Assembly (NCBI GenBank): GCA_024698845.1
Contig: JAILQR010000115.1
Coordinates: forward strand, 1 to 7,212
Length of the DNA stretch: 7,212 nt
Direction of reading: 5' to 3'
Source of the DNA: Bacilli bacterium
Lineage (GTDB): Bacteria > Bacillota_I > Bacilli_A > RF39 > UBA660
Part shown: one piece after another, positions 1 to 6,613 of the stretch
How the letters are laid out: each line of letters begins with the position of its first letter
Numbering within the stretch: the first letter of the stretch is position 1
Notes under the pieces: generated by a model
Seen by the model: the letters and a program-made list of their open reading frames with translations, nothing else
The model's database searches: none
Told to the model about the DNA's origin: nothing
Made by a program: the position numbers and the translations under genes

Positions 1-761
1 TCAATTCTAATTCTAGAAGTTGAGAATGATTTTAATACAATATTCATTTCATCAAAGAATTTTATTTCTTTTTGAACACTTCTAGCTAAATGTTTAGCTT
101 GGAAAATATTTTCAAGTTCCCAATAATTATATTGGAATAAAAATCTTACATCAAGATTTACTACTTCATTATTTGAATCTCTCATACTACAAGCGAAATC
201 ATCAAACCATGCATCTAAGTAACTTTCAAAATTTTCTTCACTATCATATAATGATTTAGCAATATCGATCTTTTCTTGTGTAGTCCAATTAGGATTTCTT
301 AAGATTTCATATCTTACATCATACTCGCTTAATGATTTAAAAGGAATATCATTAGTTAGCATAACTTCTTCGATATGTTTAGTAGCCATTTTAACTACTT
401 TATTTTTTTGAAAATCAGTTAATTCAATCTTATGATCATTTAAAAGTTTTTCAATAAATGTCATTTGTCCACAGTAACTTGAAAAAGCTATTTCTTTTTC
501 TTTTAAAATTACTCCAGCTAACTTTTTGTAAGCTTCTAAAGCCTTACCTTGAGTTTTAGTAATGTCATCTGATAAATTAAGCATCATATCACAAAGATAA
601 GGATTTCTTAGAGTTTTTTCTCCAGTTTCCTCATCAATAATTACATCACTTGCATCACTTAAAATAGAACCCTTAATAATCTTTTCCCAACTATCTTCAA
701 AGTCTTTTGAAGATGCTGAAAACATTCCTTTAGCAATATTGCTATCTGATACTTTTTCCAT
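1..761 (-). CDS. Hypothetical protein, 3' end cut by window edge
   Basis: I do not recognise this protein. The frame is open for 253 codons from an ATG at 761 to the left edge, so the C-terminus is missing. The start is supported by a GGAGGG ribosome-binding site (773-778) about 11 bases upstream and by a promoter at 800-827. The product begins MEKVSDSNIAKGMF. It is acidic and looks mostly helical and soluble, with no signal peptide or membrane segment, and has scattered cysteines but no metal-binding cluster. Recognisable stretches include a charged turn near residues 42-50 (IIDEETGEK), a helical middle part and an aromatic patch late in the visible part (FLFQYNYWELENIF). Codon use matches its neighbours. 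It is transcribed divergently from the nuclease gene, which gives no firm hint of function. The reading frame is secure; the role is unknown. Confidence 0.85.
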   Translation of the reverse strand, partial: MEKVSDSNIAKGMFSASSKDFEDSWEKIIKGSILSDASDVIIDEETGEKTLRNPYLCDMMLNLSDDITKTQGKALEAYKKLAGVILKEKEIAFSSYCGQMTFIEKLLNDHKIELTDFQKNKVVKMATKHIEEVMLTNDIPFKSLSEYDVRYEILRNPNWTTQEKIDIAKSLYDSEENFESYLDAWFDDFACSMRDSNNEVVNLDVRFLFQYNYWELENIFQAKHLARSVQKEIKFFDEMNIVLKSFSTSRIRI

Positions 762-799
762 AATTATATAAACCCTCCAAAGTAAAAAAGTGTAGTTTC

Positions 800-827
800 A
801 TTATAACACTGTTATTTTCATTTACAA
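800..827 (-). promoter_or_regulatory. Promoter of the left-edge hypothetical gene
   Basis: Read on the minus strand, TTGTAA (822-827) lies 16 bases before TATAAT (800-805). A TGT triplet directly upstream makes it an extended -10 element. It lies about 40 bases before the ATG at 761 and points away from the nuclease gene. This is a sequence-level call only. Confidence 0.6.
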
Positions 828-844
828 ACAATTTTTATAAAATA

Positions 845-853
845 TGTTATAAT
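845..853 (+). promoter_or_regulatory. Extended -10 promoter of the nuclease gene
   Basis: TGTTATAAT is a full extended -10 element, 24 bases before the nuclease ATG. No -35 box stands at the usual 16-18 base spacing. TTTACA at 821-826 is 21 bases away and overlaps the -35 of the opposite promoter, so the two promoters sit back to back. An AGGA ribosome-binding site follows at 867-870. Confidence 0.6.
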
Positions 854-877
854 TTTTAAGAAAGATAGGAACATAAA

Positions 878-1483
878 ATGAAAAAAACAGTATTTATAAT
901 ATTATTAACACTTATAATTCCAATGAATGTAAGTGCAAAAAAAGTAAAAGTAAAACTAGACAAATGCATTGATGGTGATACAGTATCTATCATCGATAAA
1001 AATAAAAAGGAAATTAAAATTAGATTTCTTGCCGTTGATTCCCCTGAAATAGATAAAGAAGAACCATATTCTAATGAAGCTAAAGAATTTACCTGTAATC
1101 TTTTAAAAAATGCCAAAAATATTTATTTAGAAGATGACAAAAAAGCTGATAAGTACGATAAATATGAAAGAAAGTTATCATGGGTATGGGCTGATGATAC
1201 TTTAGTTCAAATAGAACTTATTAAAAATGGTTATGCAAAAGTTGCATACTTATACGATGATTATAAATATGCAAGTGAATTAAAAAAATATGAAAAAATG
1301 GCTATTGATGAAGAAATAAATATCTGGAGTAATAAAGATTCTCAAGAACCTAAAATAGTTAAAAAGAAAACTAAAAAGAAAGAAACTATATTAGACAAAC
1401 TCAATAAATACTATCACTTATTTGCAGTTCTTCTTGGTATGATACTTGCAATGATTACACACAAAATAAAAAAGAAAAAGTAA
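878..1483 (+). CDS. Secreted, membrane-anchored staphylococcal-nuclease-like (thermonuclease family) protein
   Basis: This 201-residue protein belongs to the SNase/thermonuclease family, calcium-dependent phosphodiesterases that cut DNA and RNA. Residues 1-20 form a signal peptide (MKK, a hydrophobic run, then VSA before the likely cut). The SNase domain spans about 22-151. The residues matching the S. aureus active site are all there: IDGDT with D34, R49, D54 and E57 in RFLAVDSPE, and R98 in KYERKLSW; the usual Thr after D54 is Ser55. The KVAYLY and NIWS motifs close the domain. A lysine-rich linker (about 159-168) leads to one hydrophobic segment (about 181-194) and a basic tail, so the mature enzyme probably stays on the outer face of the membrane. 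C30 and C73 could form a disulfide. AGGA at 867-870, 7 bases before the ATG, supports the start. The gene appears monocistronic. Likely roles are nucleotide scavenging or degrading foreign DNA; this is inferred from the family. Confidence 0.92.
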   Translation: MKKTVFIILLTLIIPMNVSAKKVKVKLDKCIDGDTVSIIDKNKKEIKIRFLAVDSPEIDKEEPYSNEAKEFTCNLLKNAKNIYLEDDKKADKYDKYERKLSWVWADDTLVQIELIKNGYAKVAYLYDDYKYASELKKYEKMAIDEEINIWSNKDSQEPKIVKKKTKKKETILDKLNKYYHLFAVLLGMILAMITHKIKKKK

Positions 1484-1500
1484 AATACTTTTTCTTTTTT
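1468..1500. terminator. Bidirectional hairpin terminator between the nuclease gene and miaB
   Basis: A perfect 15-base inverted repeat (1468-1482 and 1486-1500) has a 3-base loop at 1483-1485. The arms are A-rich and T-rich, so each strand ends in a T-tract and the hairpin can stop transcription from both sides. The left arm lies within the last codons and stop of the nuclease gene, and the right arm ends on the last base of the miaB stop codon. The stem holds only two G-C pairs, so its strength is uncertain. Confidence 0.75.
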
Positions 1501-2906
1501 TATTTCATTTCACCATCTAAACTAAAACTTTTGGCATCTATTATTTTAACAGGTACTATTTTACCAATTAACTCTTCTCCACCAACAAAGTTTACTAGTT
1601 TCATAGTTTCAGTATACCCAAATACTTTAGATGAATCTTTATCGTTAATACCTTCAACTAAAACATCATATGTATTACCTACATATTTTTTATTATTTTT
1701 AAGAGAATAATTATTTATAAGTTCATTAAGTTTATATAATCTACATTCCTTTTCTTCAAGTTTAATAGAATCTTCCATTTTAGCTGCTGGAGTTCCTTCT
1801 CTTGGAGAATATATAAATGTAAATGCACTATCATATTCACAGTGATTTACTACATCTAGTGTTTCATTATAATCTTCTTCTGTTTCATTAGGGAAACCAA
1901 CAATAATATCTGTAGTAATAGATACATTATTAATTTTATTTTTGATCTTATCAAATAATGTAATATATTCTTCTTTAGTGTAACGTCTACCCATTAGTTT
2001 TAATATTCTATCTGATCCAGATTGAAGTGGTAAATGAATATAATTCATAATATTATCATTTTTAGCTATTACATCAATCATTTCATCAGTAAAATCCCAA
2101 GGATGAGATGTAACAAATCTTAATCTTTTAATACCAGTATCAGCTACCTTTTGAAGTAATTCAGCAAACGATAATTCACCTTCAATATCTTTACCATAAG
2201 CATTAACATTTTGACCAAGAAGTGTAACTTCTAAATATCCATCTTTTACAAGTTCCTCTACTTCTTTTAAGATATCTTCTGATTTTCTACTTCTTTGTTT
2301 TCCTCTAGTATATGGAACAATACAATATGTACAGAACTTATCGCAACCATATTGTATATTAACCCATGCTTTAAATTTAGAATCTCTTTTATACTTAACA
2401 TTTTCATAAACATTACCTTCACAAGAGATAACTTCTATATTTTGTTTATCTGTTTTATTAATAAGAAGTTTTTCCAAATCGCATATATTATGTGTACCAA
2501 ATACTAAATCAACGTATGGATGTTTTTCCATAATAGTATTAACAACATTTTCTTCTTGAGCCATACATCCACAAATAGCAATAATCAAATTTGGATTAGT
2601 AGAAGTTTTAACATGTTTGCATCTACCTAAAAATCCATATAACTTATCATGAGCATTTTCTCTTATTGCACAAGTATTAAGAATAACAATGTCAGCATCT
2701 TCCATTTCTTCAGTCTTAACAAATCCTATATTTTCAAGATGTGCTGATATTTCTTCACTATCATGAACATTCATTTGACATCCATAAGTTCTTATAAAAT
2801 ATTTTTGACCTTTAAATGCATTTTTATCATACTCTTCATTTAAATAAATAAATTCAGTTTTCTTATTTTCTCTCTTTCGATCTTCTTTTATATTTGGTAA
2901 GTTCAT
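1500..2906 (-). CDS. miaB: tRNA-2-methylthio-N6-dimethylallyladenosine synthase (MiaB)
   Basis: MiaB is a cytosolic radical-SAM methylthiotransferase. It converts i6A to ms2i6A at position 37 of tRNAs that read UNN codons, which improves codon pairing. The 468-residue protein has the full family layout. A N-terminal extension of about 35 residues is common in Firmicutes. The methylthiotransferase domain (about 36-150) carries three cysteines for the auxiliary 4Fe-4S cluster: C43 in YGCQMN, C79 in LNTCAIRENA and C114 in CGCMAQ. The radical-SAM domain has the CxxxCxxC motif at C188, C192 and C195 (CDKFCTYC), then VPYTRG, and also GQNVNAYG, TSHPWDF, LPLQSGSD and IIVGFPNETEED. A TRAM RNA-binding domain ends the protein (about 407-467). 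The YGCQMN and TRG motifs favour MiaB over the paralogues MtaB and RimO. The start is fixed by a strong GAGGTGAT site (2911-2918). The gene has its own promoter, with terminators on both sides. Its product could depend on the SufU scaffold encoded nearby. Confidence 0.96.
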   Translation of the reverse strand: MNLPNIKEDRKRENKKTEFIYLNEEYDKNAFKGQKYFIRTYGCQMNVHDSEEISAHLENIGFVKTEEMEDADIVILNTCAIRENAHDKLYGFLGRCKHVKTSTNPNLIIAICGCMAQEENVVNTIMEKHPYVDLVFGTHNICDLEKLLINKTDKQNIEVISCEGNVYENVKYKRDSKFKAWVNIQYGCDKFCTYCIVPYTRGKQRSRKSEDILKEVEELVKDGYLEVTLLGQNVNAYGKDIEGELSFAELLQKVADTGIKRLRFVTSHPWDFTDEMIDVIAKNDNIMNYIHLPLQSGSDRILKLMGRRYTKEEYITLFDKIKNKINNVSITTDIIVGFPNETEEDYNETLDVVNHCEYDSAFTFIYSPREGTPAAKMEDSIKLEEKECRLYKLNELINNYSLKNNKKYVGNTYDVLVEGINDKDSSKVFGYTETMKLVNFVGGEELIGKIVPVKIIDAKSFSLDGEMK

Positions 2907-2931
2907 CTAAATCACCTCATAAACTTTGTTA

Positions 2932-2940
2932 ATTATATCA
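2932..2940 (-). promoter_or_regulatory. Extended -10 promoter of miaB
   Basis: On the minus strand TGATATAAT forms an extended -10 element, with TATAAT at 2932-2937, about 25 bases before the ATG at 2906. The correct -35 spacing falls in the terminator of the preceding gene, where no good TTGACA-like box is seen. The TG extension probably compensates. Confidence 0.6.
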
Positions 2941-2954
2941 AAAAACAAACAAAA

Positions 2955-2982
2955 AAAGAATAAGATTTTTATCTTATTCTTT
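2955..2982 (-). terminator. Rho-independent terminator of the repeat surface protein gene
   Basis: A perfect 12-base stem (2955-2966 with 2971-2982) has a 4-base loop and is followed on the minus strand by a T-rich tail running toward miaB. It begins about 12 bases after the TAA at 2995 and separates that gene from the miaB promoter. Confidence 0.85.
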
Positions 2983-2994
2983 ATTTTAACTAAA

Positions 2995-4401
2995 TTAGAT
3001 TCTTCTTAATTTAGATTTATTTCTACCTAATAAGTAAGCTCCAGCACCAAGTGCTAAACCTCCACCTATCATTAAATATGGAATGAAAGATCCTGTACCA
3101 GGGTTCTTTTGACATTGATTTTTGAATTCTTCTTCAGAAATTACAACGTTATTATCATTGTAATATAGTCCACCTTCTTGACGGCATCCACATTGTTCTT
3201 TATAAGTTTCTTCAGAAACTAATGTACCTTCTTTACCGTAGTAATTTCCTTCTTTATCAATGTAGCAAATAGCTTTTTTATCACATTCATCAGCCCATAT
3301 TGATGCAGCATCATCACCTGTTAGTAAACGTCCATCTTTTCCATGATAGAAACCATCAGTTCCTTCATCAGTTGGTGTTGAACATACGAAACATGCTTTT
3401 TGCATTGCTAATTCATTTTCTAGAATTTCACCATTTTTACCATGGTAATTTCCATCATCACCAAGTTCACAATAATAACATTCTTTTAACATTGCTTCTT
3501 TAGATTCAACTTCGTTTCCAGTTTTACCATAGAATTTTCCATCTTTAGTTCCACATATTGGGTTACATAATTCATCATATTCTTCTTTACCAGTTAAAAC
3601 TTGTCCAACAGGTCCACGATATTGAATTGATCCATCAGGTAAATTTCTAATTTGACAAACAAAACATAATTGATTCATTGCAGCTTCACTTGCTACTATT
3701 TCACCATCTGGTCCATGATAGTTATTATCACTACCTTTTTCACAACTAAAACATGATTTTAAATATGCAGCTTCAGTAGCAACTTCATTACCATTTATAT
3801 CATAGTATTTTCCATTTGCAGATTCACAAATATGTTTTTCATCACATAAATTATGATATTCATCTTCACCAGATAACAATTGTCCTTCAGGTCCATAATA
3901 ATATAATGTTCCATCTTGACCTGTATAAACATCACAAGGGATAGCATCAACAGCACCTAAAGCTAAGTAACAATTTTCTACTGTATCAACAATTTTATAA
4001 GATAATGTTGCAACCAGAATTCTATCGCCTACAGAATGAGTAGCAACAAGTGGTCCAGTAGTACTTGTTAAAACAAAATAAGGATTTTCAGCAGCTCTAG
4101 CTTTATCAGTAGTTAATGTAAAACCATTAGCAGCTGTAACAGTTACTGAATCTGTAACAACACCATCTCTTCTTTGTATATTAATTCTTACGTAATCACG
4201 ATTTATTTTTTGATCGTTAGGTGTAATATTAACATATACTGAACAATTTCTAATTCTTGTTACTGAATTAGCATTCGAACATACTATGTCTAAACTGCTT
4301 GAATTTTCTCCAGCTGGTCTAATTTTTGATGCTTGAGCAACATTCTTGCAAGCAAATAAAGTAACAAGACATAAAATTAAATAAGTAAAATATTTTTTCA
4401 T
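2995..4401 (-). CDS. Cysteine-rich repeat surface protein with signal peptide and sortase-like C-terminal anchor
   Basis: I do not recognise a named family; the architecture is of an exported, wall- or membrane-anchored protein of 468 residues. Residues 1-24 are a signal peptide (MKKYF, hydrophobic core, AQA before the likely cut). Residues about 35-155 have the alternating pattern of a beta-sandwich, possibly cohesin- or Ig-like, with C41, C53 and C144. Residues 156-430 are nine repeats of about 26-34 residues. Each starts and ends with Cys and carries a core like DGxYYGxxGxxV. The end shows NPGTG (433-437), a glycine-rich hydrophobic segment (about 439-458) and a basic tail (KSKLRRI), which resembles an LPxTG-type sorting signal with Asn in place of Leu. 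The frame stays open upstream to 4476, but I chose the ATG at 4401 because it begins the signal peptide and follows a purine-rich GGAAGGAAGAAG site. The longer start would place 25 residues over the promoter. LFAC (15-18) is a poor lipobox. Adhesion or an envelope role is inference. Confidence 0.85.
   Translation of the reverse strand: MKKYFTYLILCLVTLFACKNVAQASKIRPAGENSSSLDIVCSNANSVTRIRNCSVYVNITPNDQKINRDYVRINIQRRDGVVTDSVTVTAANGFTLTTDKARAAENPYFVLTSTTGPLVATHSVGDRILVATLSYKIVDTVENCYLALGAVDAIPCDVYTGQDGTLYYYGPEGQLLSGEDEYHNLCDEKHICESANGKYYDINGNEVATEAAYLKSCFSCEKGSDNNYHGPDGEIVASEAAMNQLCFVCQIRNLPDGSIQYRGPVGQVLTGKEEYDELCNPICGTKDGKFYGKTGNEVESKEAMLKECYYCELGDDGNYHGKNGEILENELAMQKACFVCSTPTDEGTDGFYHGKDGRLLTGDDAASIWADECDKKAICYIDKEGNYYGKEGTLVSEETYKEQCGCRQEGGLYYNDNNVVISEEEFKNQCQKNPGTGSFIPYLMIGGGLALGAGAYLLGRNKSKLRRI
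3112..3936 (-). repeat. Nine tandem cysteine-bracketed repeats in the surface protein
   Basis: Repeats run between these cysteine pairs (residues of the protein starting at 4401): 156-186, 192-217, 220-246, 249-279, 283-308, 311-337, 340-373, 379-404 and 406-430. The shared core is [DE]G-x-[YF]-[YH]-G-x-x-G-x-x-[VL], followed by an acidic helix-like stretch and the closing Cys. They group as three blocks of three: 3664-3936, 3391-3657 and 3112-3384. First members share GQxL[ST]G, second members GNEV and third members GEI[VL]; the last block is the most diverged. The repeats are clear in protein but diverged in DNA, so the duplication is not recent. Confidence 0.85.
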
Positions 4402-4441
4402 TAAATCTTCTTCCTTCCATATTCCTCTTCTACTATAAATA

Positions 4442-4470
4442 ATTATATAACAAGAAAAATGTATTTTCAA
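4442..4470 (-). promoter_or_regulatory. Promoter of the repeat surface protein gene
   Basis: Read on the minus strand, TTGAAA (4465-4470) is followed after exactly 17 bases by TATAAT (4442-4447). Transcription would begin near 4435, giving a short leader of about 34 bases before the ATG at 4401. This supports 4401 over the upstream start at 4476. Confidence 0.75.
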
Positions 4471-4500
4471 CAACAATATTTGTCAAATTTACAATAAAAA

Positions 4501-4522
4501 AAACACGTAAATTTACGTGTTT
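4501..4522 (-). terminator. Rho-independent terminator of the serS operon
   Basis: A perfect 22-base palindrome with arms AAACACGTA and TACGTGTTT is followed on the minus strand by a run of T extending to 4496. It overlaps the first two bases of the serS stop codon, so it ends the T-box operon directly after serS. Confidence 0.85.
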
Positions 4523-5807
4523 ATTTAACTGGAATAAGTTTTTCTGTTCCGCCCATATAAGGTTGTAATACTTTAGGTACATTAACAGATCCATCTTCGT
4601 TATAATTATTTTCAATTAAAGCTATTAATCCTCTTGGTGTTGCAACAACAGTATTATTTAAAGTATGTGGATAATATGTTCCATCTTCACCTTTAACTCT
4701 AATACCAAGTCTTCTAGATTGTGCATCACCAAGTGTAGAACAAGATCCTACTTCAAAATATTTTTGTTGTCTTGGACTCCATGCTTCAATATCACAAGAT
4801 TTAACTTTTAAATCAGCTAAATCTCCAGAACAACATTCAAGTTGTCTTACAGGAATATCCCAGTTTCTAAATATTTCTACTGTAAGTTTCCACATTTTGT
4901 TATACCAATCCATTGATTCTTCTGGTTTACAAATAACAATCATTTCTTGTTTTTCAAATTGGTGAACTCGATATAATCCTCTTTCTTCAAGCCCATGAGC
5001 TCCACCTTCTTTTCTAAAACAAGGAGAATAACTTGTCATATTAATTGGAAGTTCTGCTTCTTTTAATAATTGACCTTTAAATTTACCAATCATTGAGTGT
5101 TCACTAGTTCCAATTAAATATAAATCTTGGCCTTCAATTTTATACATCATAGCTTCCATTTCAGCAAATGACATAACTCCATTAACAACATCACTTCTAA
5201 TCATGAATGGTGGAATCGCATAAGTAAATCCATGTTGAATCATGTAATCTCTTGCATAAGCAATCATAGCTTCATGTAGTCTTGCTATATCACCAATTAA
5301 ATAATAGAAACCTTCTCCTGAAGTTCTTCCAGCAGATTCTTTATCAAGACCATTTAATCTATCAATAATATCAGCATGATATGGTATTTCATATGATGGA
5401 ACTACAGGTTCTCCAAATTTTTCTACTTCAACATTTTCAGAATCATCATGTCCAACTGGAACAGAAGAATCTATGATATTTGGAATAATCATCATTTTCT
5501 TTTTAATTTCTTCTTGAATAGTTGGTAGTTCTTCATCAATTTCAGAAATTCTAGCACTCATTTCTGCAATTTTTTCTTTTGCTTCATCTGCGCCAGCCTT
5601 ATTACCATCCTTCATTAATATTCCTATTTCTTTACTTAATCTGTTTTTTTCAGCTTTAAGATTATCACCTTCAGTTTGAAGTTCTCTTGCTTTAATATCT
5701 AAATCAAACACTTCATCAACTAATGGTAACTTTTCATCTTGGAATTTCTTTTTAATATTCTCTTTAACTAAATCTTTATTTTCTCTTATTAATTTAATAT
5801 CTATCAT
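4521..5807 (-). CDS. serS: Seryl-tRNA synthetase
   Basis: SerRS is a cytosolic class II synthetase that charges tRNA-Ser (and tRNA-Sec where present) with serine. The 428 residues match the usual length. Residues 1-105 are the N-terminal coiled-coil arm that grips the long variable arm of tRNA-Ser (MIDIKLIREN start, heptad-rich 30-105). The catalytic domain follows, with the serine-binding loop at TSEH (234-237), motif 2 at 263-289 (CFRKEGGAHG, then RVHQFEKQE) and motif 3 near 381-400 (HTLNNTVVATPRGL). Typical bacterial enzymes have TAE in the loop and a GRT-type motif 3. The TSEH and ATPR forms here look closer to archaeal/eukaryotic-like SerRS, although the key glutamate and arginines are kept. 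The start has an AGGAAG site (5817-5822) inside the end of the preceding gene. The stop of that gene lies 3 bases before this ATG, so the two are probably translationally coupled. Expression should follow tRNA-Ser charging through the upstream T-box. Confidence 0.97.
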   Translation of the reverse strand: MIDIKLIRENKDLVKENIKKKFQDEKLPLVDEVFDLDIKARELQTEGDNLKAEKNRLSKEIGILMKDGNKAGADEAKEKIAEMSARISEIDEELPTIQEEIKKKMMIIPNIIDSSVPVGHDDSENVEVEKFGEPVVPSYEIPYHADIIDRLNGLDKESAGRTSGEGFYYLIGDIARLHEAMIAYARDYMIQHGFTYAIPPFMIRSDVVNGVMSFAEMEAMMYKIEGQDLYLIGTSEHSMIGKFKGQLLKEAELPINMTSYSPCFRKEGGAHGLEERGLYRVHQFEKQEMIVICKPEESMDWYNKMWKLTVEIFRNWDIPVRQLECCSGDLADLKVKSCDIEAWSPRQQKYFEVGSCSTLGDAQSRRLGIRVKGEDGTYYPHTLNNTVVATPRGLIALIENNYNEDGSVNVPKVLQPYMGGTEKLIPVK

Positions 5808-5810
5808 TTT

Positions 5811-6593
5811 TTATTTCTTCCTTTCTCTTTGTTTTCCTCTATCATTTTTCTTAACAGGATTAAAAGATAATACTTCATATCCATGTTTTTCATATACTTT
5901 TGCAACATCACTTCTTACAAGTAATATTCCTTCTTCATCTTCTTTATAAGAAGATACTCTTTTAAATTTATAATTGCTTCCATCAAATAATGTATGATCT
6001 AAAAGTGCAAACGCATGAACATCTAGTTGATCTAGAAAAATTGCATCAGCAGTAACAACTAAGTTTTTAGTTCCATTTTTAAGTAATTCATATTGATATG
6101 CAACAAGTCTCATAACTATTAAATATATTTCATTAATTTCATACATTGGTGCATCCATACTTAAATAATTATGACATCTATCATAAGGTTCAAACTTTGG
6201 ATTAGCAGGACCACTAAAACCATTTGCAACAACATTAGATGTAACAGTTACATAATCTTCCGATAACTCATCAATCGGAATTACCTTAGTTTCAACCAGA
6301 TCATCTTTATCTAAGTTTTCGTAAGCCATAATCTTATGCTTACTATATTGGTCATTAAAACTTACAGCATATGCTTTTCCATTATAAGATTTTATAACTC
6401 CATATACTCTTGGATCATATCCATCAATCCCTGATAGTCTATGTTCAATAATATCTCCTTCAACCAAATCATCTTTTTCATAATCTTCTTTTCTAGTATT
6501 AATAAACGATTCACTTGAACGAACTTTAAATACACTACGAGCTCCAGAATAATCTTTATAGTATCTAAAATTAAAATCTCCTTTTTTAGTCAT
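5811..6593 (-). CDS. Uncharacterised protein, first gene of the serine T-box operon
   Basis: I do not recognise this 260-residue protein. It has no signal peptide or membrane segment and is presumably cytosolic. The N-terminal half (about 41-125) alternates hydrophobic and polar residues as a beta-rich fold does (DDLVEGDIIEHRLSG, YGVIKSYNGKAYAVSF). The middle (about 152-172) looks helical. A hydrophobic strand follows at 178-182 with TADAIFLDQLD after it. The tail is short and very basic (DRGKQRERKK), which could contact RNA. There is a single cysteine, C140. I chose the ATG at 6593 because AGGAGGT (6601-6607) lies 8 bases upstream. The frame is open up to 6659, but those codons lie in the T-box terminator. 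It is directly followed by serS (3-base gap) and preceded by the tRNA-Ser T-box, so the cell induces it when serine is short. A link to serine or tRNA-Ser metabolism is inference from context only. Confidence 0.88.
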   Translation of the reverse strand: MTKKGDFNFRYYKDYSGARSVFKVRSSESFINTRKEDYEKDDLVEGDIIEHRLSGIDGYDPRVYGVIKSYNGKAYAVSFNDQYSKHKIMAYENLDKDDLVETKVIPIDELSEDYVTVTSNVVANGFSGPANPKFEPYDRCHNYLSMDAPMYEINEIYLIVMRLVAYQYELLKNGTKNLVVTADAIFLDQLDVHAFALLDHTLFDGSNYKFKRVSSYKEDEEGILLVRSDVAKVYEKHGYEVLSFNPVKKNDRGKQRERKK

Positions 6594-6600
6594 AACATTA

Positions 6601-6607
6601 ACCTCCT
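6601..6607 (-). promoter_or_regulatory. Ribosome-binding site fixing the start of the 260-residue gene
   Basis: AGGAGGT on the minus strand is a near-perfect Shine-Dalgarno, 8 bases before the ATG at 6593 and just downstream of the T-box terminator's T-run. It excludes the in-frame upstream ATG at 6659, which lies inside the terminator stem. Confidence 0.9.
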
Positions 6608-6613
6608 GAAAGC

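Noticed and set aside
856..1116. 86-codon open frame on the minus strand opposite the nuclease gene
   Set aside because: It is antisense to a conserved SNase domain, its hydrophobic look comes from reversed lysine-rich codons, and it would start inside the nuclease domain with no supporting context.
2295..2507. 70-codon open frame on the plus strand within miaB
   Set aside because: It lies antisense to the radical-SAM region of a clear miaB gene; no ribosome-binding site or family resemblance.
3300..3503. 67-codon His-rich open frame on the plus strand
   Set aside because: The His and Leu runs are the antisense reading of the repeat codons (ATG/GAT-rich) of the surface protein.
4339..4359. 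Possible lipobox (LFAC) in the surface protein signal peptide
   Set aside because: Phe before Ala is unusual for a lipobox, and an AQA cleavage site plus a C-terminal anchor explain the protein better.
4402..4476. 25-residue upstream extension of the surface protein
   Set aside because: It covers the promoter and leader and would bury the signal peptide; the ATG at 4401 has the ribosome-binding site.
4478..4488. Short palindrome ATTTGTCAAAT and a TTGACA on the minus strand between serS and the surface protein gene
   Set aside because: The TTGACA is about 33 bases from the -10, too far for a promoter, and an 11-base AT-rich palindrome is expected by chance here.
4433..4615. 60-codon open frame on the minus strand across the serS end
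   Set aside because: It overlaps the serS 3' end out of frame and runs through the terminator and the next promoter.
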